The notes under the pieces are model-generated. The model made no database searches. It saw nothing but the letters and a program-made list of their open reading frames with translations, and had not been told where the DNA came from. 16,870 nt of DNA from an uncultured Lachnospiraceae bacterium (lineage in GTDB: Bacteria > Bacillota > Clostridia > Lachnospirales > Lachnospiraceae), in assembly GCA_902782815.1 (NCBI GenBank), contig CACZOS010000368.1, positions 1 through 16,870 on the forward strand, read 5' to 3'. Within the stretch, counting starts at the first letter, position 1; each line of letters opens with the position of its first letter. The position numbers and the translations under genes are program-made. Of the stretch, positions 1 through 7,246 are shown one piece after another.

Positions 1-1
1 G

Positions 2-574
2 GCCAACAAGACCATGCCCTCTGCCTATGAAGCCCTCAAGGACAGTGTGGATGTCTATATCTATCCCGGTCATGTCAATGCCATCGTGGGCACTTCTGTC
101 TGCGAAAGCCTGGCAGAAAGAGGGGTGAGCGGAGTGATCACCGGATTTACCGCCGACGAGATCCTCTCGGCTTTTGCGGTGATCCTTGAAGAATTTCCCA
201 AAGGAGAGCCCTTTTTCTTCAATGCCTATCCCAGAGTGGTCAGAGCTGAGGGCAGTCCGGCTGCCGTGAAACTGGTGAACCGATGGATGGAACAGTGTGA
301 TACGGAGTGGAGAGGGCTGGGTCAGATACCCCGTTCTGGTCTGAGACTGAAAGAGGAATTCTCTTTTTACGATGCGGAAAAAAGATTTTCTCTTCCGGAG
401 TTCAGGGGAAAGGTCCATCCCGCCTGCCGCTGCGGTGAAGTCCTTCAGGGGAAATGTCTTCCCACAGATTGTAAGGTGTTCGGGACTGCCTGTACCCCCC
501 TTCATCCCATCGGTGCCTGTATGGTGAGCGGAGAAGGGGCCTGCTCCGCTTATTATCAGTATGAGAAAAGATAA
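2..574 (+). CDS. hypD: Hydrogenase maturation protein HypD, C-terminal part (5' end outside window)
   Basis: HypD works with HypC and HypE in the cytoplasm to assemble the Fe(CN)2CO group of [NiFe] hydrogenases; it carries a [4Fe-4S] cluster. The frame is open from base 2, so the gene begins upstream and about 190 C-terminal residues of a roughly 350-370 residue family are visible. Seen directly: the conserved PGHVNAIVGT segment, a GFTADEIL segment, and the Cys-rich C-terminus with CRCGEVLQGKC, DCKVFGTACTP and GACMVSGEGAC, which is the HypD signature. The gene ends with TAA 47 bases before hypE, as expected for a hypDE operon. The ATG at 14 is internal, not the start. The family call is firm; which hydrogenase is matured cannot be seen here. 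Confidence 0.95.
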   Translation, partial: ANKTMPSAYEALKDSVDVYIYPGHVNAIVGTSVCESLAERGVSGVITGFTADEILSAFAVILEEFPKGEPFFFNAYPRVVRAEGSPAAVKLVNRWMEQCDTEWRGLGQIPRSGLRLKEEFSFYDAEKRFSLPEFRGKVHPACRCGEVLQGKCLPTDCKVFGTACTPLHPIGACMVSGEGACSAYYQYEKR

Positions 575-621
575 AGAACGGCTGCCATGCTGAAAAGTTC
601 CGAAAAAGTGAGGATATATTT

Positions 622-1626
622 ATGGATAAAACGGTAACCCTTGCCCATGGGGCAGGGGGAAAACAGACAAATGAGCTGATCAATCAGATATTTAAAAAGC
701 ATTTTGACAACCCTGACCTGACCGGTGATGACGCTGCAGTCCTGAAAGTCGATGCCGGCAGGCTGGCCTTCACCACAGACGGATTCATCGTTTCCCCCCA
801 GGAATTTCCCGGAGGGAATATAGGAAAACTTTCCATCTGCGGAACAGTGAATGATCTGGCCTGCATGGGGGCAAAACCCCTCTATCTCTCCTGCGCTTTC
901 GTCATCGAGGAGGGATTTCCCATGGACAGGCTGGACAGGATCGCGGCATCCATGAAGGAGACGGCGGATCAGGCCGGTGTCCGGATCGTGGCAGGAGACA
1001 CCAAGGTTGCCGGGAAAGGACAGGTTGACGGTGTCTTCATCACCACCACGGGAATCGGCAGGGTGTCGGAAGGGGTAGATACCTCCGGCTCTCTTGCCCG
1101 GCCAGGGGATGTGATTCTGGTCAGCGGAGATGTGGGCCGCCATGGACTGACGGTTCTTTTGGCAAGGGAAGACCTGGGGATAGATGCCGACGTAACTTCT
1201 GACTGTGCTCCCCTCTGGGATTGTGTAGAGAAAATGATCTCGGTAACCAGGGACATCCATGTGATCCGGGATGCCACCCGGGGAGGGGTGGGCACTGTCC
1301 TTTATGAGATCGCCGAACAGAGCAATGTGGGCATCTGTATAGACCGGGAGAAGATTCCTGTCCAAGGGCAGGTGGAGGGAGTCTGCGGTATGCTGGGACT
1401 TGAACCCTTATATCTGGCCTGTGAAGGACGCCTGGTGATTTTTGCCCCTGAACAGGATGCGGAAAAGATCCTGGAGGCACTCCGGGAGATTCCGGCCTCA
1501 GCCTCGGCAGCTATCATCGGCAGGGTTACGGAGGATATGCCCGGTTCTGTGGTGGTGACCACGGAAATCGGCGCCAGGACTCTTCTTCCTCCGCCGGGAG
1601 GAGAACTGCTCCCAAGGATCTGCTGA
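622..1626 (+). CDS. hypE: Hydrogenase maturation protein HypE (carbamoyl dehydratase)
   Basis: HypE receives a carbamoyl group from HypF on its C-terminal cysteine, dehydrates it with ATP to a thiocyanate, and donates CN to iron on HypC-HypD. The 334-residue product has the family's usual length and ends exactly in PRIC, with Cys334 as the carrier residue. It has the PurM-like N-terminal ATP-binding segments: AHGAGGKQTNELI near residues 8-20, LTGDDAAVL near 33-41, and FTTDGFIVSPQEFPGGNIGK near 50-69. The C-terminal AIRS-type half includes RDATRGGVGTVLYEIA. The start is supported by GTGAGG ending 8 bases before the ATG. It lies 47 bases after hypD and is probably co-transcribed with it. Nothing looks broken, so the protein is expected to be active. 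Confidence 0.97.
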   Translation: MDKTVTLAHGAGGKQTNELINQIFKKHFDNPDLTGDDAAVLKVDAGRLAFTTDGFIVSPQEFPGGNIGKLSICGTVNDLACMGAKPLYLSCAFVIEEGFPMDRLDRIAASMKETADQAGVRIVAGDTKVAGKGQVDGVFITTTGIGRVSEGVDTSGSLARPGDVILVSGDVGRHGLTVLLAREDLGIDADVTSDCAPLWDCVEKMISVTRDIHVIRDATRGGVGTVLYEIAEQSNVGICIDREKIPVQGQVEGVCGMLGLEPLYLACEGRLVIFAPEQDAEKILEALREIPASASAAIIGRVTEDMPGSVVVTTEIGARTLLPPPGGELLPRIC

Positions 1627-1632
1627 CCTTTT

Positions 1633-1686
1633 GCGGGAAGAGGCCGGATGAGAGCGAATAAACCTGCCGGTTGCCTTTAATCCCGC
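1633..1686 (+). other. Possible leader hairpin before the TM1266-like gene
   Basis: The gap between hypE and the next gene can fold. GCGGGA (1633-1638) pairs with TCCCGC (1681-1686), AGGC (1641-1644) with GCCT (1673-1676), and CGG (1645-1647) with CCG (1667-1669), leaving a loop of about 19 bases. The structure ends 4 bases before the AGGAG ribosome binding site at 1691. No T-run follows, so it is not a classical terminator. It could modulate translation or processing between hypE and the downstream gene, or be chance pairing in GC-rich DNA. Confidence 0.25.
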
Positions 1687-1705
1687 CAGTAGGAGATGAG
1701 CCATT

Positions 1706-1969
1706 ATGGAGAAGACATCGGAAATGACGAGGATCGCCGTCTTATCGATCATCGTTGAGGATATGGAGAAAACAGAAGAACTTAATCATGTGATCCACGA
1801 ATACGCCGGGTACGTGATCGGCCGGATGGGTATCCCCTACAGGCAGAAACAGCTGAATATCATCAGTCTTGTGGTGGATGCTCCTCAGGATGTGATCAGC
1901 AGTCTGTCCGGCCGGATCGGAAGGATAGTGGGTATCACGTCCAAGACAGCTTATGCAAAGATGTCCTGA
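1706..1969 (+). CDS. TM1266-type small ACT-like protein (putative iron-only hydrogenase system regulator)
   Basis: An 87-residue protein matching the small ACT/NikR-C-like family typified by TM1266, often annotated as a putative [FeFe]-hydrogenase system regulator because members commonly sit beside hydEFG. Seen: one beta-alpha-beta unit beginning RIAVLSIIVEDMEK, the family signature GYVIGRMGIPYR near residues 33-44, IISLVVDAPQDVISSLSGRIG, and a final GITSKTAYAK. There is no DNA-binding domain, so any regulatory role is family lore rather than visible. AGGAG at 1691-1695 supports the ATG at 1706; the ATG at 1727 would also leave the core intact. It follows hypE by 79 bases and is probably in the same operon, an unusual place because hypDE serve [NiFe] enzymes. 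The family call is fairly sure and the function is not. Confidence 0.82.
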   Translation: MEKTSEMTRIAVLSIIVEDMEKTEELNHVIHEYAGYVIGRMGIPYRQKQLNIISLVVDAPQDVISSLSGRIGRIVGITSKTAYAKMS

Positions 1970-2003
1970 CCGGGAACCGGCCGGGAACAGCCATCAAAGG
2001 ATT

Positions 2004-2015
2004 CAATCCGGATTG
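2004..2015. repeat. Perfect 12-bp palindrome next to the galE ribosome binding site
   Basis: CAATCCGGATTG is a perfect palindrome whose last base is the first base of the GGAGGAG ribosome binding site of galE. Just upstream, CCGGGAAC occurs twice. The palindrome could be an operator or a small hairpin that limits ribosome access, but there is no recognised regulator and no clear promoter beside it. Confidence 0.3.
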
Positions 2016-2025
2016 GAGGAGAAAA

Positions 2026-3042
2026 ATGAAGATTTTAGTGACAGGCGGTGCAGGGTATATCGGAAGCCATACCTGCGTGGAGCTTCTTAACCAGGGACAG
2101 GAGGTCGTGGTGGTGGATAATCTCTACAATTCATGCCGCGAAGCCCTCACCCGTGTGGAACAGATCACAGGGAAAAAACTAAGATTCTATGAGGGGGATC
2201 TCCTGGATGCCCCCTTCCTGGACGGGGTGTTTGAAGCGGAAAAACCCCAGGCGGTCATTCATTTCGCAGGCTATAAGGCGGTGGGGGAATCCGTTGTAAA
2301 ACCTCTGGAATACTATCATAACAACATTACCGGAACCCTGCTTCTGTGTGATGCCATGCGCAGGAACGGATGCAAAAAGATCGTATTCAGTTCCTCGGCG
2401 ACGGTATACGGTGATCCCAGGGAGATTCCCATCACCGAAAACTGTCCCAAGGGTCATCCCACCAATCCCTACGGGCAGACCAAGAGCATGATCGAACAGA
2501 TCTTAACCGATCTTTGTGTCAGCGACCCGGAGTGGAATGTCACCCTTCTCCGCTACTTTAATCCCATCGGTGCCCATCCCTCGGGACTGATCGGGGAGGA
2601 TCCCAAAGGGATCCCCAATAATCTGGTTCCTTACATTGCCAAGGTTTCCGTGGGCAAACTCGATAAACTGGGAGTATTCGGAAATGATTACGACACGCCG
2701 GACGGAACCGGTGTCAGGGATTATATCCATGTGGTGGATCTTGCCCTGGGACACCTGAAGGCGATTGAGCATCGTAAACCGGGGGTCAGTATCTATAACC
2801 TGGGTACCGGACAGGGTTACAGCGTCCTGGACGTGGTAAAAGCCTACGGCAAAGCCTGCGGGAAAGAGATCCCCTACGAGATCAAACCCCGCCGCCCCGG
2901 TGATATCGCCACCTGTTATTCTGACCCTGCAAAGGCGGAAAGAGAACTGGGATGGAAGGCAAAATACGGGATTGAGGAAATGTGCGCGGATTCCTACCGC
3001 TGGCAGTCCAACAATCCGGACGGTTATGTGAGTGAAGATTGA
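2026..3042 (+). CDS. galE: UDP-glucose 4-epimerase
   Basis: GalE interconverts UDP-glucose and UDP-galactose in the cytoplasm with tightly bound NAD, serving the Leloir pathway and supplying galactosyl donors for envelope polysaccharides. The 338-residue product has the same length as E. coli GalE. Seen: the NAD-binding Rossmann motif TGGAGYIGSH (residues 6-15), HFAGYKAVGESV, the SSS of FSSSATVYG with Ser124, and the catalytic YGQTK giving Tyr149 and Lys153, at the same numbers as E. coli. NLGTGQGYSVLDVV and PRRPGDIATCYSDP complete the epimerase C-terminal half. GGAGGAG at 2015-2021 fixes the start. Its stop lies 11 bases before the downstream peptidase start, suggesting an operon. No frame damage is seen. 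UDP-GalNAc activity is possible but not decidable from sequence. Confidence 0.96.
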   Translation: MKILVTGGAGYIGSHTCVELLNQGQEVVVVDNLYNSCREALTRVEQITGKKLRFYEGDLLDAPFLDGVFEAEKPQAVIHFAGYKAVGESVVKPLEYYHNNITGTLLLCDAMRRNGCKKIVFSSSATVYGDPREIPITENCPKGHPTNPYGQTKSMIEQILTDLCVSDPEWNVTLLRYFNPIGAHPSGLIGEDPKGIPNNLVPYIAKVSVGKLDKLGVFGNDYDTPDGTGVRDYIHVVDLALGHLKAIEHRKPGVSIYNLGTGQGYSVLDVVKAYGKACGKEIPYEIKPRRPGDIATCYSDPAKAERELGWKAKYGIEEMCADSYRWQSNNPDGYVSED

Positions 3043-3053
3043 AGAGGAAAACA

Positions 3054-4841
3054 ATGAGAGAACAACTACGTTTACTGCGAAAAGAGATGGCCAGAATGGG
3101 AATCGGAGCTTACCTGATCCCCACCGATGATTTTCACGGGTCTGAGTACACCGGGGAACACTTTAACTGCCGGGCCTTCATATCCGGCTTTACCGGATCC
3201 GCCGGCACTCTTCTGGTCATGGAAGACATGGCGGGACTGTGGACCGACGGCAGGTATTTCCTGCAGGCGGCATCTCAGCTTGAAGGAAGCGGGATCACCC
3301 TCTTTAAAATGGGGGAAAAGGGTGTTCCGACCATCGATGAGTATCTGAAGGCCAATCTCAGCAAAGGGATGATCTTTGGATTTGATGCCAGGTGTGTGAT
3401 GGAGGACCGGGCAGAAAAATACCGCCGGATCGCGGAAGAATGCGGCGCCAGGCTGGATACCGGCCTGGACCTGGTCAATGCTGTCTGGGAAGACCGGCCG
3501 GAAATTTCCGCAAAGCCGGCATGGATCCTTCCTCAGGAGTACTGTGGGGAAAGCCTTGCCGACAAGGTAAGCAAAGTAAGAAAGAAACTGGATGAAAAAG
3601 GGGCGGATATCTTTCTTCTGGCCTCCCTTGATGATATATGCTGGCTGTTGAATGTCCGGGGAAACGATGTGGACTTTACACCGGTTGTATTGGGATATCT
3701 TATCCTCACCCGGGACACCATCACCTGGTATGTCCAGGAAAAATCTCTGGGTAAAGAGATCCGGACCTATCTGGAAGCTGTCCATGTCCGGATAAAAGAA
3801 TATGACCGGATCTATGAAGACCTGATGAATCTGGAATCCGGACTGAATGTACTCTACCAGCCATCCAGGACCAACTATGCTCTGAGCCTCAGTCTGCCCC
3901 ATGACATCCGGCGGATCAGGGAGGACAACCCGACACAGATCCTCAAGGCGGTGAAAAATCCCACGGAAATAAACAACGAGAGAAAAGCTCATATAAAAGA
4001 TGGAACCGCCCTCACCCGGTTTATGTATTATCTGAAGAAACATGCGGTTTCCCGGGGGGAAACGGAAGTATCCCTGGCCGGGCGGCTGGTGGAATTCAGA
4101 AAAGAACAGGACCACTATGTGGAGGAGAGTTTCGCTCCTATTATCGGTTACGGCGAGCACGGGGCCATCATCCATTACAGCGCGGATGAAGACAGTGACT
4201 GCAGGGTGGAAGATAAAGGATTTCTGCTGGTGGACACCGGAGGTCATTATCTGGAGGGTACCACAGATACCACCCGTACCTTTGCCATGGGTCCCCTGAC
4301 CCAGGAGGAAAAGGAAATGTATACCGCGGTCCTGCGCGGCCATATCGGACTGTCTCTGGCCCGGTTCAAAAGGGGTTGCTCGGGACTGAATCTTGATATT
4401 CTGGCCAGAACCCCCCTGTGGGATATGGGGCTGGATTACAATCACGGTACCGGACACGGAGTGGGATACCTCCTGAATGTCCATGAAGGGCCCAATTCCT
4501 TCCACTACCGTGATTTTCCCGGAAGAAATGCGGGAAGCATTCTGGAACCGGGAATGATCACCTCCGATGAACCCGGAATTTATCTGGAGGGTAAATTCGG
4601 GGTGCGGCTGGAAAACATGATCCTGTGCAGCCCTGACCCGGAAGATGAATCCTTCCTGGTCTTTGAGCCCCTGACCATGGTTCCCTTTGACAGGGAAGCA
4701 ATCCTGCCTCACCGTATGACCCGCCGGGAGATTGAATGGCTCAATGCCTATCACGCCAAAGTATATGAGAATATCTCCCCCTCTCTGCCGCCCGAGGAGA
4801 GGCAATGGCTCCGCGAAGTGACCGCTGCCCTGCCCTGTTGA
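3054..4841 (+). CDS. Xaa-Pro aminopeptidase, M24B family (aminopeptidase P)
   Basis: This cytosolic di-metal peptidase removes the N-terminal residue from peptides whose second residue is proline. The 595-residue length fits the long three-domain aminopeptidase P type. It has two creatinase-like N-terminal domains (first AYLIPTDDFHGSEYTGEHF near 19-37 and GFTGSAGTLL, LWTDGRYFLQA) followed by the pita-bread domain from about residue 310. The five metal ligands are visible: Asp394 (LLVDTGG), Asp405 (GTTDTTRTF), His468 (GTGHGVG), Glu506 (SDEPGIY) and Glu520 (GVRLENM). The ATG at 3054 is chosen because GAAGAGG (3041-3047) sits 6 bases upstream. A TTG at 3039 overlapping the galE stop would add five residues but has no ribosome binding site. 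It follows galE closely and is probably translated from the same message. Confidence 0.94.
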   Translation: MREQLRLLRKEMARMGIGAYLIPTDDFHGSEYTGEHFNCRAFISGFTGSAGTLLVMEDMAGLWTDGRYFLQAASQLEGSGITLFKMGEKGVPTIDEYLKANLSKGMIFGFDARCVMEDRAEKYRRIAEECGARLDTGLDLVNAVWEDRPEISAKPAWILPQEYCGESLADKVSKVRKKLDEKGADIFLLASLDDICWLLNVRGNDVDFTPVVLGYLILTRDTITWYVQEKSLGKEIRTYLEAVHVRIKEYDRIYEDLMNLESGLNVLYQPSRTNYALSLSLPHDIRRIREDNPTQILKAVKNPTEINNERKAHIKDGTALTRFMYYLKKHAVSRGETEVSLAGRLVEFRKEQDHYVEESFAPIIGYGEHGAIIHYSADEDSDCRVEDKGFLLVDTGGHYLEGTTDTTRTFAMGPLTQEEKEMYTAVLRGHIGLSLARFKRGCSGLNLDILARTPLWDMGLDYNHGTGHGVGYLLNVHEGPNSFHYRDFPGRNAGSILEPGMITSDEPGIYLEGKFGVRLENMILCSPDPEDESFLVFEPLTMVPFDREAILPHRMTRREIEWLNAYHAKVYENISPSLPPEERQWLREVTAALPC

Positions 4842-4850
4842 GGCTAAACC

Positions 4851-4879
4851 TTGAAATCCCAGTTGTTTTTTGCTATACT
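4851..4879 (+). promoter_or_regulatory. Sigma-A-type promoter with extended -10 for the LCP-like operon
   Basis: TTGAAA (4851-4856) and TATACT (4874-4879) are separated by 17 bases. TG one base before the -10 box gives an extended -10. The expected start of transcription is near 4886, about 50 bases before the LCP-like gene. It lies right after the M24B peptidase stop, so it separates this transcription unit from galE and the peptidase; no terminator is visible between them. Confidence 0.8.
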
Positions 4880-4933
4880 AGGGAGACAAAGTACGGATTT
4901 ATCCGATCTTGTGATTGCAGATAGGAGGGCGTC

Positions 4934-6271
4934 ATGAAGAAGCCAAGCATATTAAACAGGATATTGTCTTTACTCCTGAAGGTGGTTGTGGTTGCTCTGA
5001 TCATGGTCTGTATAGGGATCGTGTCATTTCAGGGGGTGACCAAATATATCACGGGGAGCTTTTACGATTTCCGCAAAGCCTCCGACACCACGGAGAACAA
5101 TGAGGAAAAGGCGGATGCCACAACCCAGGCTCCGGTGAATGAAGAGAAGGTGGAAAATATTCTTCTCTTTGTGGACAGTGAGGATGGCTTGTATGAATAT
5201 ATGATCCTCTCCATGATCAATGAAGAGACCAATGCCATGAATCTTCTCTTCATCCCCGAAAACGCCCAGATCCAGGTCAGTAAGAAGGTTCAGAAGACCC
5301 TCTCCAAAAAAATGGACGGGATCAGTGCTTCTGTAAGCTTCCGCGATATAGAAAGAGCCTTTGGGGGAGCAGACCGGTATGATCTTATGTGCCGTATCTT
5401 TGAAGAAATGTCCGGTATCGAGCTGGACGGCTGGGATCATATGACCGCCGAGAATGCCATGACATTTCTGGATGCTGCGGACCATGTCACCATGACGCTG
5501 AATGACCCGGTCACTTACCGTGACCATGATGGCATACTTCGCAGGATCGAGGAAGGGGAAGTGAAACTTGACGCCCGTCAGGCCTTCTCCTATATGACCT
5601 ATCTGGACGGTACCTCCTCCCAGGAATCCAACCGCCTGTCCAGGATGGAAGCCTATTTTGAAAAATTCCTTCCCCGCCTGCTGTCAAGGAAAAAAGCGGC
5701 TGCTGTGACGGAAATCTATCAGAAAAATGTGGAGTCCTCAAAAGGCCGTTCCATGGATACTTTTACCCAGGCTTTAGAAGCAGCCTCAGGCACGGATTTT
5801 ATCACCTTGCGTGTCCTTCAGGGCAGTGAGTCGGGGGATGTGTTTGAGATAGACAGTCAGAAAGTACAGCTCCAGATCAGTGCCCTGAACCAGCAGGCAG
5901 CATCCTATTCTTCCACAGGCGGTCTGGGTAAGGATTCCGATGACGATTCCGATGAGGTTACTTTTGATGAGGAGAACGGAGACTCCAAGGACCTGTCCAT
6001 CGAGATCTACAATGCCGCCTATGTACAGGGGCTTGCCAGTGAATGGTCCTATTTCCTGGAGGATGAAGGATACAATATTACCCTGGTGGACACTTATCAG
6101 GATGAAGGTCCTATCTCGACCACCAGGATCATCGTAAAAAGAGACGGTATCGGCGGAGACCTGCTCAATTATTTTACGGATGCGGATGTATCCGTGGGTG
6201 AGATTGAGACAGGAGGAGATATCCGGATCTATGTGGGAACAGATCATACCCATGTGGGGACCACCTATTGA
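4934..6271 (+). CDS. Membrane-anchored LCP-like protein with LytR_C domain, catalytic motifs degenerate
   Basis: LytR-CpsA-Psr (LCP) proteins transfer undecaprenyl-phosphate-linked polymers to peptidoglycan outside the cell. This 445-residue protein has a short basic N-terminus, one membrane segment (about 11-31) and a low-complexity linker (50-70). An LCP-like domain follows (about 73-250), with ENILLFVDSEDGLYEYMIL, NLLFIPENAQI, GIELDGWDHMTAENAMTFLD and KLDARQAFSYM matching the order of LCP motifs. Next come an acidic Asp/Ser linker (332-352) and a LytR_C domain (about 353-438: LSIEIYNAAYVQGLASEWSY onward). The usual conserved Asp/Arg positions are missing: the SIPRDT motif reads FIPENA and the first motif has no Arg. 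Activity is therefore doubtful; a binding or scaffold role is inferred. AGGAGGG at 4923-4929 fixes the start. It is probably co-transcribed with the glycosyltransferase-like gene 61 bases downstream. Confidence 0.75.
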   Translation: MKKPSILNRILSLLLKVVVVALIMVCIGIVSFQGVTKYITGSFYDFRKASDTTENNEEKADATTQAPVNEEKVENILLFVDSEDGLYEYMILSMINEETNAMNLLFIPENAQIQVSKKVQKTLSKKMDGISASVSFRDIERAFGGADRYDLMCRIFEEMSGIELDGWDHMTAENAMTFLDAADHVTMTLNDPVTYRDHDGILRRIEEGEVKLDARQAFSYMTYLDGTSSQESNRLSRMEAYFEKFLPRLLSRKKAAAVTEIYQKNVESSKGRSMDTFTQALEAASGTDFITLRVLQGSESGDVFEIDSQKVQLQISALNQQAASYSSTGGLGKDSDDDSDEVTFDEENGDSKDLSIEIYNAAYVQGLASEWSYFLEDEGYNITLVDTYQDEGPISTTRIIVKRDGIGGDLLNYFTDADVSVGEIETGGDIRIYVGTDHTHVGTTY

Positions 6272-6332
6272 CAAAGAGTAAGACAAGACCCTCAGATTCC
6301 TTGCAGCAAGGCTACCAAGAAAGGAACCGCAT

Positions 6333-7127
6333 ATGAGAGAACAGTCCAGAAAAACGGTGGATGTACTTGGAGTGGAAGTTTCCCTGATGCGTCCGGATAA
6401 AGCGGTGAATATAACCATGAATTACCTTCAGCGGAAGGAGACCGGCACCGTTTTCTTTCACACGGCGGAAAGTTCACTTTTCTGCCAGTCCCAGGATTGG
6501 GCTGCCGGATGTATCGATTCCTGTGATCTGGTACTTCCCGGAGACCACTATATTGAGCATGCCGTCGGTCATGCGGCCTTCGGTGAGAACAGGACCCCGG
6601 GACACAGCCATTTTGCTGACCGCTATCTGATCAAACTTCTTGCCCGCATCGCCCGGGAGAACAGGACGATCTTCGTGGTGACCGACAAGGAGGACTATCT
6701 GGAATCACTTGCTGAGGACCTGAAATCCATCTATCCGGAGATCACTCTGGACGGCGCTGTTCTTCAGGGCGATTCCGAGCCGGAGATCGAGGCACTGGTG
6801 AATGACATAAACGGGATAATACCGGATATCATATTTCTGTGCCTGAATACCCAGACCCAGCTGAACCTTTTCCGGGAGTATGTCCCAATGATGAATACCC
6901 ACCTTGTGGTCAGTACGGAATTTATCCTGCCCTCTGTCCTGACCAGCCTGCCCGTTGTTCCCAAGTGGGTTGAAGCCCTCCATCTGACGGACTTTTATCT
7001 GGGAATTCAGGAGAAGATCATGGGGTCAATCTTCAGAAAGACCATCATGGATAAGATAGAAAAGGATGATTCGGACAAAGAAGATAAAGGAGAAAGGAAT
7101 CAGGAAAACCCTAACGGAGAGGAATGA
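6333..7127 (+). CDS. Divergent WecG/TagA/CpsF (GT26)-like protein
   Basis: GT26 enzymes such as TagA add an N-acetylmannosaminuronate or N-acetylmannosamine residue to a lipid-linked sugar on the inner face of the membrane. The 264-residue product follows the family order: VDVLGVEVSLMRPDKAV (9-25), CDLVLPG near 64-70, HFADRYLIKLLARIA (93-107), TIFVVTDKEDYLESLAEDL, IIPDIIFLCLN (162-172), and VPKWVEALHLTDFYL (209-223) at the usual place of the RAPxWxxxxxxEWxYR box. The hallmark residues differ: PDG after ADLVL reads PGD, PKQE reads NTQTQ, and GGxFDxxAG reads STEFILPSV. It is a distant and perhaps non-catalytic member. The last 25 residues are a charged tail. AAGGA at 6321-6325 supports the start. 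It shares a promoter with the LCP-like gene and ends inside its terminator. Confidence 0.7.
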   Translation: MREQSRKTVDVLGVEVSLMRPDKAVNITMNYLQRKETGTVFFHTAESSLFCQSQDWAAGCIDSCDLVLPGDHYIEHAVGHAAFGENRTPGHSHFADRYLIKLLARIARENRTIFVVTDKEDYLESLAEDLKSIYPEITLDGAVLQGDSEPEIEALVNDINGIIPDIIFLCLNTQTQLNLFREYVPMMNTHLVVSTEFILPSVLTSLPVVPKWVEALHLTDFYLGIQEKIMGSIFRKTIMDKIEKDDSDKEDKGERNQENPNGEE

Positions 7128-7143
7128 AACTCTCCGTTTTTTT
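7113..7143 (+). terminator. Intrinsic terminator overlapping the end of the GT26-like gene
   Basis: AACGGAGAG (7113-7121) pairs perfectly with CTCTCCGTT (7130-7138) across an 8-base loop, followed by a run of seven T (7137-7143). The stop codon TGA (7125-7127) lies in the loop, so the left arm is coding sequence. It closes the transcription unit that begins at the 4851 promoter. Confidence 0.93.
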
Positions 7144-7217
7144 GTGTAAAATGTATAGTGATAAAACAGAATAGGAAAAATTCTACAAAAAAAATTAAAA
7201 AAATTGTGCATTTTCTA

Positions 7218-7246
7218 TTGGAATTCTTGGCCTTATGTATTAAAAT
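7218..7246 (+). promoter_or_regulatory. Sigma-A-type promoter of the CdaR-like regulator gene
   Basis: TTGGAA (7218-7223) and TAAAAT (7241-7246) are 17 bases apart in a strongly AT-rich gap of 187 bases between the upstream terminator and the regulator gene. The expected transcription start is near 7253, giving a leader of about 60 bases. The -10 box lies inside an inverted repeat (7232-7259). No better promoter was seen in the gap. Confidence 0.65.

Noticed and set aside
556..1365. A 269-codon minus-strand frame opposite hypE
   Set aside because: hypE is complete and canonical to its C-terminal PRIC; the minus frame is a shadow.
3072..4805. A 577-codon open frame on the minus strand across the M24B peptidase
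   Set aside because: The plus strand encodes an aminopeptidase P with all five metal ligands. The minus frame is a codon-bias shadow with no recognisable motif.
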